The notes under the pieces: generated by a model
What the model was told of the DNA's origin: nothing
Databases searched by the model: none
Seen by the model: the letters and a program-made list of their open reading frames with translations, nothing else
Assembly: GCA_022539475.1 (NCBI GenBank)
Contig: VCMS01000396.1
Span: 1-59,432 of the forward strand
DNA length: 59,432 bases
Source of the DNA: Gracilaria domingensis
Taxonomy: Eukaryota; Rhodophyta; Florideophyceae; Gracilariales; Gracilariaceae
Direction: 5' to 3'
Shown here: piece after piece, positions 1 through 10,301 of the stretch
How the letters are laid out: each line of letters begins with the position of its first letter
How positions within the stretch are numbered: position 1 is the stretch's first letter
Translations under genes and position numbers: made by a program

Positions 1-2780
1 AACCGCCTTTTCTTTGACCTAAATTACTCTTCATCGAAGGATGAGAAACAACTTTAAGCCGTGTTACAAACGATTAACAGTTTTTTTCAACTTTTGGCAC
101 GGCCAAAAGCCGGCTTCTTTTTACTGGTCTTTGTTTTCCCAACGCGCCAGGGCAAATAGTTGGTGAATCGTTTGTTGTGAACATATACATCATGCTAGGA
201 TTGTTAGAGGCATGGTTGCGGATTTTGTTGCTTTTGGAAGAGTGGAAGATGAGTGCTTATGTGGGAAATGGGAGGGACTATTGAAGCAAAAATGTTTGGC
301 TGTGCTCCAAAGCAGCTGTGAACTGTTTTAGGCGATTCATTTATAACGCCTTCGTCTCACAGCTGAAATGCAGACTCTATTCGTTGTCGCTTAGAACGGT
401 TTAGTGATATAGTTGGTTGTTTGTTGAGTTTTTAGTTGACGGATACTCGCAGAGATGGGCGAATGAAGTGACGCGGAACGGTGCAAGTAAGCTGTAGATG
501 TGCTTTACTTCGTTTCTGTAGCAGGGACTAGTCTACATGTGATGGGACTGCGGGACGTCTAGTAAGCGGACAGGAACGAGCTGCTGGGTGCTTGCTCTCG
601 TGAAAAACACGGCGATCAACAAATAGCTCGGAATTGCTGTATGGCCCAGTTAAAAAGTGGAGAGTTGATAGTTTTCTTCTGGTTTGAACGGTTGAAGTCA
701 AACACACAACGACGCTATAAGGGTGAAGATCTCGAGCACTGGATCTTTTTCAAAAGGCACGAGCGAGAACTCGCTGTGACGCGTGTGACGTCCAACACTG
801 CGCACGCATACGTTCAATGTGCTCTTCACTTGGAACAAATGGCGCGAGATGCGAAATGCTACGTGCGCGCACCGACGCGCACGTGTATCCTCTTGTACTG
901 GCAAAGGGGAGAAAGATAAGCTGACGTGACTGTCGTAGTACGACCGTCACGTCAGCTTCATCATTATCTAACAGCCTTCCCCCAAGTCAAACGTGCAGTG
1001 GTCACACTCTTATCGCCACTCTGCGCCCCGCAGCAATTCTGCTCAAGTCGGCGCCAACTTTGAGCGTTACAGCATCGTTTCCTGGCTTTGCGCGTGCTGT
1101 TCTCATCCATATCTGCGCCATTCCGGATGTCGTTACAACACACTGGCGCATCTGACGTTGATGGCGCGAAAACGCTCCACCTTGCTCTCCGCCATTTTTA
1201 TTCGCGACACGCGAGCGCGGCTTGTTCTTCAACCAGGAGCAATCCGAATGCTGCAGTTCAGCTACCAATTTGGTACCATGTAGGATCGGCTGTGTTTATG
1301 ATGGCACCTGCGTGACTTTCTGTCAGTAGATGAATAGTGAACATGTTAGTATATCCCCTACTTGAGTTGTCACGCGCGTTTCATCAATAGGGTGGCGTCG
1401 ACAGTACCACTGAGCACGATTTCGCTCCCGCCATGTCTGAGAAAGCGGCAGGCGTTGCTAAGTGGGACAGCCTGTTGCTATTGACAACACTAAATGTCGG
1501 AAGGCACCTTTATGACCATATCTTAAGCTACGGCTATGTTTGGAACAGAGTATTTGCAAGCAGTACGCCATGCTTCTACTGAGAAGAGCACTGTATCAGC
1601 ATGTAGCCAGCACGATAGAGCGTCGGTTGTAGTTTGTAAAAGCTTGCGCCATATCAATACTACAGATGGCCAGGATGATGGACGCTAACGTTACCCGGAC
1701 ACATCTCGCGCTCGCAACAATCTGTGCTTCTTCAGGAGAACAAGGCTTGTTTTCCAATACGACACAGCACGTGATGTAGATAGGCGCACTGGCAAACAGA
1801 ACTCTGCAATAAGGACTTTTGCTTGTGTGAGCGAAATACCCGACGCAGAACGAAGAAGACACTGCGTGTTAACTGAGCGTTAATGCATTAATGTCTAAGA
1901 ACATAAATGGCGTTCACGCTGTCGAAGGTTCGCAGGCGATACTGGTATCGATATTCGGGTGTATCTGCGATTGAGATTCTCGATGGTACGTGCTTGTGTC
2001 CCTGAGGAGTATGTCGAACAAGAGACGAACAGGCGGTATGAAATTGGGCTTGAACATGCGGCGGGTTTGCTGCTGCGCTATGATATTCGGATATAGTATG
2101 TACGTTTCAAAATGAAACTCGTACAAGCTCACTGAAACCGGTAGCAAGGCAAAGCAAAGGGATAAGAAGACTAGTCATTTGGGCATTCTCGATGCGCTAG
2201 ACTGGCGCCGATTCAGCGCAGTGTCGAAAGCGGAACTGACTTCCGACATGCCTGACACAGCGCGACACTGAAGCGCCAGAAAAGGTTGCGAGCAAAAGTG
2301 TACGTGCTCCCGCTTCACCGAGCGATCACGCTGATGTCGCAGAAGCCAAACGAGCATCAAGCATGTGCGCGGCGGCCGAACAAACGCACGTCGACGGAGT
2401 GCTCAACAGTTACGAAGACCCGCACCCGCGGCGATTCCACACGCGTGAGAAAAAGGCGTGTGCTGCTCGAACGAAAACGCATGCGGCCAGCAGGCGGGCA
2501 AGGCGTTGCACGCCATGCGCACGGGGCTGATTGCCCGCCAATGCGCCTTTTTGCGGTTTCAAGCGCTTCCCGTCAACGATCCCGCGCGGCACGCTATTTT
2601 CACGCGCCTTCTTTTCGCCACTGTCGCGCTCGCGCCCCGCGTGCAAGCTCATTGTGCGAGCACGTACGGCCCGCCAGCCCTTTCACCTCGCCATACCTTC
2701 GACCCCCCGCCATTTCTCACCTTCTACCTTCGCCGCCGTGATCACCGCTTACCCTCCCCTCATTGCCAACGCCTTTAAAA
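1..2780. other. No recognised gene; hairpins only
   Basis: Short overlapping open frames occur on both strands, but none shows a recognisable domain, and most are mirrored by equal-sized frames on the other strand, as expected of GC-rich non-coding DNA. Two inverted repeats lie here: 918-958 (listed separately) and a weaker one at about 2203-2279, whose ends CTGGCGC and GCGCCAG pair. A TTTAAAAAGGG stretch near 2775 is about 120 bp before the acyltransferase-like pseudogene and could be a TATA-type element; this is inference. Confidence 0.5.
918..958. repeat. 41-bp near-perfect palindrome
   Basis: The arm AAGCTGACGTGACTGTCGTA is followed after one base by its reverse complement with a single mismatch. 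It is one of many inverted repeats in the first 20 kb. No coding context is evident. Confidence 0.8.
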
Positions 2781-2896
2781 AGGGTTTTGATTGATTCTTT
2801 CGCCGTCTCTGTGCGCTTTTCCTCCTTCCCGCTCCGCTCTTGCTTTCTCCACCGCCAACATTAGCACCTTCAACATTGCAGGCTTGCGAGCGCGTG

Positions 2897-4535
2897 ATGC
2901 ACAGCGTGGAACTGTCGCCCTCGCTGCTCCAGCGACGGTCGCAGCTTGTGCAGGCCCTCAAAGCGTCAATTGCTTCCACGCACAACTCTTCGCGACCGTC
3001 CGACTACGATGTGCGCCCACCGTCAAGTCCTTCCTCCTCATTTCTGAAATAGATGCCGACTGCGTCTCTCGCCCGTCACTGTACGTCCACAAACACGCGC
3101 CCGGGCTGCACCAATTGAAGAATGTTACGGAAACAAACCTCGTTCTATCGAGCTTCTAGAGGAGCTCAAGTCTGATTGTCTAGAGGGTTTTGCAACCTGT
3201 CGTTCATGTTGCTTGCGTTTTGTCTGGAGTTTTTGTTGTCAGGAATGTTTTGGAGAACGGTTTTGGTGCGTGGCAGAGTTCCTTTTGTTACGTCAGTTTG
3301 TTCAAGCAAGCCGTGCATTCGCTGTTTCTTAAATTGTTACTGCCGTTTGCGGTTTTTTGTGGCGTACTTAATCACCAAGGGTATGCAGACAAGATGGATT
3401 ACCGTGCACCAGACGCTTATTCTGCACGGCTTAAGTTTGTTTATTATTCTTCACTGTGGCCGGGGAAGCTCCTGTTTCTGGCGCAGTTGAATCCGTTGTT
3501 CGGACTGATTCAGGGGCATGGTGTTCGTGGCGGTGGCGTTCAAGCAGCACAATTATGAGCTGACCAACCTGCTGCTGGATGAGGAGACTCAGCTTCGCCG
3601 AATACAACGTCAGCGCCAACGGTTGCGCGCTAGTGCGTCAAATGATAATACCCGAATGACTACGACGACGGCGGCGTCAGCGACGGCGACGGCGACGGCG
3701 AGGACAACCACAACCACAACCACAACGACGGCAACCACTAGTGCAGCATCGGAATCTTCGTTGGACTTGCGCAGACGCCCCAATGCAGCGAGCAGCAAGC
3801 AACTGAATTACCCGTGCAACCTGACGGCCGGCAATATGTTGTACTATGCGGTGGCGCCAGTGCTGGTGTAAGAAACGAGCTACCCGCGCACTCAGACGGT
3901 GCGCGTCCGATACGTAGGGTGGTACAGCATCCAGATGGTGGTGTGCATGGTGATTCAGCATGTGTTGATCCCGCAGTTCTGCGTGCTGAACTGGCGGCTC
4001 GGTCGCGGCACCGACGGCGAGTCGCAACTGCTGTGGTACATGGTGAAACTGGCGCCGCCGTGCTTCTTCATCTGGCTGCTGCTGTTCTTCGAGTTCTTCC
4101 ACTGCGCACTGAACGTGATGGCAGAGATGACGCGCGCCGCAGACCGGCAGTTCTACCGCGAGTGATGGAAAGCGACAACTCTGCAGGCGTTTCTGGCGCG
4201 AGTGGAACGTGCTGGCGCATGAGTGGTGTCTGCGCCCCCTGTCCGTGGAGGGCGTGTGGCGGCACAAGGTGGCGGAGCACGGTGGCGCTGGGGACGTTTC
4301 TGCTGATTGCGATCCTGCACGAGTACGTGGCGTTCCGCGGCTTCCGCATGCTCCGCCCGTACGTGTTCCTGGGCATGCTGTCGCAGCTGCTGCTGATGCG
4401 CGTGTCAGCGTTTGGAGAGGCGGCAAGAGTGCAACGTGCTCATGGAAGGGCATGCTCTTCGCCGGCCAGTGCAGCATGGGCGTGCTCTACGTGCGCGATT
4501 ACCTGCGCCGCTTCGGCGCGCTCGTGCATCGCTGA
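2897..4535 (+). pseudogene. DGAT1-like acyltransferase (MBOAT) pseudogene
   Basis: This resembles diacylglycerol O-acyltransferase 1, the ER membrane enzyme that makes triacylglycerol from diacylglycerol and acyl-CoA. Seen in pieces in several frames: an N-terminal stretch with a NVLENGF segment (about 3230-3260); FKQHNYELTN (near 3540), like the family's KLHSY.TN box; a low-complexity Thr/Ala insert (3655-3740); YPCNLTAGNMLYY followed by ETSYPRTQTVRVR (3810-3910); the FYRE..WKATT box (near 4150); and ILHEY (near 4315), matching the MBOAT histidine region. The C-terminal piece GVLYVRDYLRR ends at 4535. TAA at 3869-3871 sits where the family has Tyr and TGA at 4163-4165 where it has Trp. One extra T near 4192 and several other shifts break the frame. 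The family identity is fairly sure; that it is a dead copy is inferred. The start ATG at 2897 is tentative. Confidence 0.75.
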
Positions 4536-4673
4536 CACGTGTACAGTACTTTAGTATGTGTAGGGCGCGCTGTAAGCCACACGCGCTGCACGCGTTATCC
4601 ATAAAGCCCATGGCTGTACCGCCGCAGCACCTGTGCGGATTATGCTCCTCTGCGCAGCCCCGTGTGACACGCC

Positions 4674-5877
4674 TTGCCTTTGCGTGGCGCTCCCGCATTG
4701 CTCCGCTGCAACCGCGCATGGCGGGTGCACCGCCTCTCGTACGACGTGCTGCTGCGCGTCATGCATATGCTTTGCGCGCGCCCCGCACACCGGTATGAGC
4801 GCGCCCGCGCTCGCGCTCGCGTGCAAGTCGCCCTACCTGAGCCGCGTCATGGCGCACGCGCTTTCTCACTCGCTCACGCTGCGCTTCGAGAGCGACGCCG
4901 CGCTGGTCCGCCCTGCTGCGTGACTCGCTCCACGCGCTCGGGCTGCTCACCTTCGGACGGCCGTGCCACGTCGCCGTCTTCCGACGCCTGCTGGCCGCGC
5001 CGCATCTTACCTACGTGAACATGCCGCTCTCGCCGCCGTTGCCTACAGCTGTCACCGACGCTCTGTGCGTGCAGTAGCTGTTCGTCACGTCGTTTCCCAC
5101 CGCCGCCAGCGAGCTGTTTCTGGATACCGTCGCATGAAGTGCCAGAGGGCGCTGCGTACTGATTTGCGTACCGCCCATCTCACGGAGATGGAAGACGGCC
5201 TGACGATGAGCGGCGTTAGGAACGCTTGTCATTTCGTCCTGCTGGAACGCATTGCCAGAATGGCGCCTCGTTTGGAGTCGTTCAATATCTTTGTGGACGA
5301 TGTGAACTCGGAGGAGCCGCTGCTGGCGTTGCGAGCGTTTCCGAATCTCATACATTTGGTGCTACGCACCACTTGTCTCGTATGTCGGTGGCCCTTATCG
5401 CTGCAACCTGTTTTGCTTGCTATGCACACTGTCGCGTTCCACGTCTTTCGAAATGGGCCGTGTCTCGATGCTTCGCTCAGTCATGCTGCGCCCCCGCTCT
5501 CGAAACGCTTGGTGGCAGCGTCTCATTTGAACGTGGACGCCAACGTTAAACATCGTGCATTGCGCCAGTTTGATACCGTCGTTGGGCGCAATGAGCCTTT
5601 GAATCTACCGAAATCTCTCAATCGTCACACTCTACTGTGGCATGACTCATTCGTGCCGAAAATGGGCATGCATACCTTGCTCGCCGCTCTCTGTACAGAT
5701 ATATCTTCTCTACCGGGTCTCCAACATCTAGTCCTGGTGCACGTACTTATCAGTCTTGAGCATCTGAAACAACTGCTCAGTTCGCTGGCATCCAAGCTGG
5801 ACACACTAAGCGTTCCGGTGTCGATGCAAGGCTGCGTGCGGTCGTCAAAACGACAATTAAAACTGTTCCACCTCTGA
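4674..5877 (+). pseudogene. Possible F-box/LRR-like pseudogene
   Basis: An F-box-like stretch (RLSYDVLLRVMHML, about 4738-4780) is followed in a shifted frame by SPYLSRVMAHALSHSLTLRF (about 4825-4890), then by a long open frame to 5877. That frame has leucine-rich segments such as APRLESFNIFVDDVNSEEPL and LPGLQHLVLVHVLISLEHL. F-box plus irregular leucine-rich repeats is the layout of substrate adaptors of SCF ubiquitin ligases. At least two frame changes are needed to join the parts (near 4780-4920 and 5040), so it is read as decayed. The assignment rests on pattern only; it could be an unrelated leucine-rich protein. Confidence 0.4.
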
Positions 5878-6067
5878 GCGTAACACTGCAGCGAACTGAG
5901 AGAACTGAGGGTGAGCGAGTAGCGATGCAGGAACTTTTCGAGCTGCGGTCCGGCCACCTCGGCGTCTGTACGACAGAAGTAGCCATGTGGCGGCACAGGT
6001 GAGGGAGGAGAGATACAGAGCCTGAAGCAGACGTTACACCCGGTGTGTCGAAGCGCGCCGTACCTGA

Positions 6068-6817
6068 ATGGCCAGTGTATCAGACGATACGAGGCCAGTG
6101 ATGCGGATGACCGCGTCGAGGGATAGTAACGCATCAACCTCCGACTCTGACGGTGATTGGCTCATGGATGGAACCCCAGCAAAACTTGCTGGGAAGCGCA
6201 GGCGCAGGTCCTTGCAGCATCCGAAGAAACGACGGAGAACGAATTCCGTCCTCGTCGGCGATGAAACATTCCGAAGAGCGCGCATTAATAGTCCGACAGG
6301 TGGTACGGTAAACTACTTTGAGGGTGACGATCTGTCAGAGGAGGAAGCTGCTATTCTTGCAGTGAACCAGGCTAAGTAGGCTGCAGATGCGAACATACCA
6401 GGCGTTGAACAAGTGTTGGACTATCTCGTTATGGATAGGAAACCAAAAGCGGGTGAAGGTGATGGACCTTACACGGATTTTGCGGTCTGCAATGTAGAAT
6501 TCAAGATCAAGTGGACTGACAACTCGTTCCGGAAGTACACATGGGAAACGTGGGATATTCTTCAGACAGTGAAAGGTGCGAAGAAAGTCAGTAACTTTGT
6601 CAAGTCGGTTGAAGATCTACGAAAACATGTTTTGAGCCACGCGACTCCAGAAGATATTGAGGACCTTCGTCCACCACTTCACCTCGCTGACGCCGCAACT
6701 TGGGCATGTTTGAAAACGGATTTGCTCGACGTTGCGACACCGTCTCGAGACCTGACAGCACGCCAGCTTCTTCGGCATCGTCATGAAGGAATTCACTCAC
6801 TGCAGGCGTCCTCTTGA
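6068..6817 (+). pseudogene. CHD1-like chromodomain fragment with in-frame stop
   Basis: One frame runs from ATG at 6068 through a Lys/Arg-rich, acidic N-terminal part (KRRRRS, PKKRRRT) and YFEGDDLSEEEAA to a TAG at 6377-6379. It continues in the same frame to 6817. After the stop it reads like the first chromodomain of CHD1-type chromatin remodellers: VEQVLDYLVMDRKP, VEFKIKWTDNSF, TWETWDILQ, GAKKVSNFVKSVEDL. CHD1 proteins are over 1,000 residues, with two chromodomains and an SNF2 ATPase; here only the first chromodomain is left. The end overlaps the decayed minus-strand gene, which suggests a junction near 6660. Likely a truncated copy; the single stop is its only internal lesion. Confidence 0.6.
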
Positions 6818-7708
6818 AACGGGGCAGTAGCAGCGCATTCCTCGCTCCATTGCTTGGAATGAACGGTGCCATGTCTTCCTCCACGTCAGTAACATCATCG
6901 AGGGCGCCGCGCGCATGAAGCAACGAACGCTCTGGTGCTTTAGCAGCTCGACTTCAACGCCGACGGGCGTTGTGGCTTTGAACATTGCCAAAACTCGGGT
7001 CGCCCTGTTCATCGCTTTCCCATTGCATGTACATCTGTGTGCGCACAAAAGAGCGGAGAAGAGTGCGAGACTCCTTCCTGGTAATCGAAGTAGGCGAGAG
7101 GATGCTCGTTGCAACTGTTGGAAGAATCGTTGACGTCGCGTCCACTGACGCGCCCTTATCCCCTCCCGTTCCCTCAACCGAAGGTAGATCCGCTAGCTGT
7201 TCCGCAACGAACTTGCACATGGCCTTGTCGAGCGCAGTGAGCGTTTGGGTGCTAATAAAAGTGTCCAATAAAGATGGACCAGGGTTGGTGAGCTTGTTCA
7301 ACTTGTTGTGAGAGCGAGACCTCCACATGGTGGAGGTCTGAAACTTTGACGGGTGGTCCTGTTGCAGTAGAGTAGTAGGCCTAGATAAAGGGCTCTCGAA
7401 AGCGTTGGCATGGTCGTCAAACTGGTCGCTACCGCCAGAGACAGCAGACTTGATCGTCGACAGCGAGTTTTTTGACAGGTTGAGACGCAGATGTTGTCAG
7501 CCAACGCTGCAGCGTAGGAACGAAACTTATCATCACGGGACGGGAGCTTGGAGGGGTGGGAGTGGTGTGCGAAACGAGTGAGACGGGAAGCAGCACCGCG
7601 AGGAAATCGGTGACGGACGGGGTTTGCGCCGCCGTCGCGGCGGGAACGAGAACGCGTGGAAGGAGGTTTGCTGGCGACGGGTTGTTGCAGACGGGCGTCA
7701 TCAGACAT
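6600..7708 (-). pseudogene. Decayed gene of unknown function
   Basis: On the minus strand an ATG at 7706-7708 opens a frame rich in Ser/Arg/Pro. Coding-like text then moves between frames: DDKFRSYAAALA (near 7520), LSTIKSAVSGGSDQFDDHAN (near 7440), PGPSLLDTFISTQTLTALDK (near 7270) and LRSFVRTQMYMQWESDEQGD (near 7030). The last part, with DDVTDVEEDMAPFIPSNGAR and FKRTPAVSEFLHDDAEEAG, lies at 6650-6910. At least three frame changes separate the parts. The text looks like a mostly disordered eukaryotic protein; I do not recognise the family. The reading is inferred from amino-acid texture and absence of stops. Its low-coordinate end overlaps the chromodomain fragment. Confidence 0.35.
7318..7340. 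repeat. Perfect short palindrome
   Basis: AGACCTCCAC and GTGGAGGTCT flank a 3-base loop, inside the decayed minus-strand gene. Confidence 0.8.
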
Positions 7709-7746
7709 GTCATAATGTCATTCTGTCGTACTGGCAGCGGGCGAGG

Positions 7747-8178
7747 TCAAGTTGTGTTAGGGTGGCTACCCTAACACAACTTGACCACCCTGCCCGCGGG
7801 CACGTTACGTTTTGGCTGGCGTTGCGTGCGGTGTGTGTTTTGGAAGGTCTGTGGACGTTACCAGAATGAGGCGAAAACGTGCCCGCGGGCGGGTGGGGTC
7901 GGTTGTGTTAGGGTAGGTACCCTAACACGACCGGACCCCCCCGCCCGCGGGCATGAAATCGCACATTTTTCGAAAAATCGGCCAAATCGTGCCCGCGGGC
8001 AGGGGGGTCCGTTCGTGTTAGGGTAGCTACCCTAACACGAACGGACTCCTCCGCCCGCGAGCATAAAAAAGCACATTTTTTCAAAAACCGGCCAAAGCGT
8101 GCCCGCGGACGGGGGGGTGCGGTTGTGTTAGGGTAGCCACCCTAACACAACCGACCCCCCCCCCACGCCCGCGGGCGC
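7747..8178. repeat. Array of four large palindromes, 110-bp period
   Basis: Four copies of the core TGTTAGGGTAGCTACCCTAA (with small variants) are centred near 7766, 7917, 8027 and 8137. In copies 2-4 the arms extend outward through a G-rich block (GGGGTCCG and variants) to GCCCGCGGGC, giving hairpins of about 75-80 bp; copy 1 has shorter arms. Spacing is 151, 110 and 110 bp. The spacers share CGCACATTTTT and GGCCAAA, and the one near 7970 is itself a palindrome (ATTTTTCGAAAAAT). The unit is therefore a satellite-like repeat able to form cruciforms. No open frame of note crosses it. Confidence 0.9.
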
Positions 8179-8179
8179 G

Positions 8180-9800
8180 TTCTGGCCACATTTTGGCACC
8201 ATGCTGACACCTCCCAAAACCCCTTCCGCAACACTTCCCGCACTCATTACGATGCACCCGCCTGCGAACACGTTGGCACCGCTGTTCACGTGGATTGGCG
8301 GGATGGCAAAAAGCTGTACATTAATTAGCGTATATCTTGAGTATTAGGAGCGCTTCAAAACGCAGGAATGGAGAGAACTATCATTGCTCCCATACGTCTA
8401 CGTCCACCAAAACCCCTTGCCAGAAAGAACAGTTTGAGGCCATTCTGTAGCGTTCCGATACCTCCCGAAACACAATCGGCTGCATTCCTTGCAAAGATTT
8501 TGTTGCGAGCTCAGTACAGATCTTTCAGAGAAGAATCAACTAAGTTTTTCATCCAATTCATCCTCCACTAGTAACACAATACGCGACCTTGTTACAATTT
8601 GTGTAGTTACTGACACACTACACTATTTAAACTGCTCAAAGTGGCGAAGAGACGTACCACCGAAGCGCGCCAACACCCGCACGAACGAAATTGGTAATGC
8701 GCCGGGATGAGATGCAAAAAACAGAGTGACGACAGTATGTAGGTACTTAAATACTCGGCACCACTTCTTCCGGTGAAGATACAAATTATACCAATGATAT
8801 AGATGAAAACTTTATCTTATAGCATGAACGCATCGGTTGTGGTCTTTTATGTTAATATCTGAAATTAATTGGTCCGTTCCGACGGGCGGGCAAACAGCGA
8901 TGAAGGCCTTCAACGACCATAGAATACCCGAATTATAGTGGTAGTAAATTTCTCTGTGGAACACTAAAAAAGAACTGAATGGAGTTCTGATAGGCTAACT
9001 ACTACATGATCCTCAGAGGTTTAGAGAAAGGGGGCTGTAGCAGCTCGTATATGCTAAATTCATTTACTATAAAACTCTATGGAAGAAAAGGGCGACGAGA
9101 GTCGCAGCGGAAAGAAATAAAGATGGTAGTCATTAAAACCGTTCAACGTGGCGTGTTTGAGCTGGTGGCACATGACATTAGTTCCAATGTTGAAATCGTA
9201 TCGCTCCCCCTCCCGTTAACAAGGGCTGTCAACAACAATACAAGAGAAGACATTAATCGACTTGTTGTGGAGATACCGTAATATGCTGCCAATGGTGTTA
9301 ATTCTTCTTCTGTTAAGAGCCGTGATAAAACTTCAGAGTTCCACTTCCAGAGCTATGAATTGCTGCCGACGACTTTGTCGAAGAGCGTGTGAATGCTTCA
9401 ATCTGCCACCGGAGAGACGAAATAGAGCTTTCATTACATCATGCGCCCCGATTGCACCTATGATTAGTCCAAGCGACGTACGAGTACTGAGAGAAAATTG
9501 TTCTGATTCGGGCCGTGTCTTGCGCTCCCCATTAGATTTCAAAGAATTCCTTCATGAAAGGAAAAACATGTAAATGTCTTTGTAGGCTTTGGCCTCTATC
9601 ATTCAAAGGAGATATGTCTAGGTGAAGGTTCCATTCAGTGACCTGGCTTTCTTCGGCGTGGAAAAATCTATATGCAAACCTCTGGCAGAAAAGTTGCATT
9701 GCATGGGTGATAGATTGCGTTTGTGAAGTTGAGGATTTCAGTACGTATCGTTCGAAATGAGAGTGAGGCTGATGATTCGATTGCAGTGCTTAAGGTCTCT
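8180..9800. other. No recognised gene
   Basis: Short open frames on the plus strand (for example 9006-9281 and 9262-9573) show no domain and no clear coding texture. The stretch is more AT-rich than the DNA before it. Nothing else was seen. Confidence 0.5.
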
Positions 9801-9802
9801 GA

Positions 9803-10301
9803 CTACAGTCTTTCGATTTCTGGAGTATTATTCAGTTTCAATATGCCAAGATGCAAGTTGCGTAACTGCTCGAAGAAAGCTCTCCTTGTTCCCAACAGAC
9901 TGCATGGAAATAACCCCTGGATGAATCCTACGGTCAAGTGGGTTTCGATGGACGAGGGAATAAGAGATATGGAATTAGAACGCATGAGAGCATCCGCATG
10001 AGATCTCCTCTCCCTCACGCGACGTTTACTTCTTTCTGCATCGTCTTTCTTCGCATATTCTAGAATAACTGAGTATGTCTTTCTAACAATTTTGGTGTGG
10101 TTTTGAGACGGTCTAGTGAATGAGGTAAGAACATTACTGCATAAGATGAGGGAGGGGCTTTGCATCTATGACACGGGCTCTCCGTTTTGGTCCCATGAAG
10201 AGTAGACAGGATGTTTATAGCCTCAGTAATATCCGGACAAAAACTTGCAGAGAATACTACACTTCACTTACTTTGTCTTCGCAGATGAACTGAAAACCTT
10301 T
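9803..10301 (-). pseudogene. Decayed continuation of transposon protein
   Basis: Downstream of the stop at 10302 on the minus strand, coding-like text continues in changing frames. A stretch with an HRCKAPP segment (near 10160-10200) looks like the Cys-rich box that follows the central region in Plavaka-type proteins. A second stretch (9803-10165 frame) has VILEYAKKDDAERSKRRVRE and SLIPSSIETHLTVGFIQGLF. Several stops and frame changes intervene. It is read as the rest of the same element's protein gene; the assignment is inference. Confidence 0.4.

Noticed and set aside
3677..4477. 266-codon minus-strand frame
   Set aside because: It is the shadow of the DGAT1-like pseudogene, which has clear family blocks on the plus strand.
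5625..6137. 170-codon minus-strand frame
   Set aside because: No recognisable domain and it overlaps the more gene-like plus-strand frames on both sides.
7747..8178. TTAGGG/CCCTAA motifs as interstitial telomere
   Set aside because: The motif occurs once per arm as part of a larger palindrome and never as a tandem telomeric run.
7747..8178. CRISPR array
   Set aside because: Repeats are palindromes with related spacers, few in number, in a eukaryotic context without cas genes.
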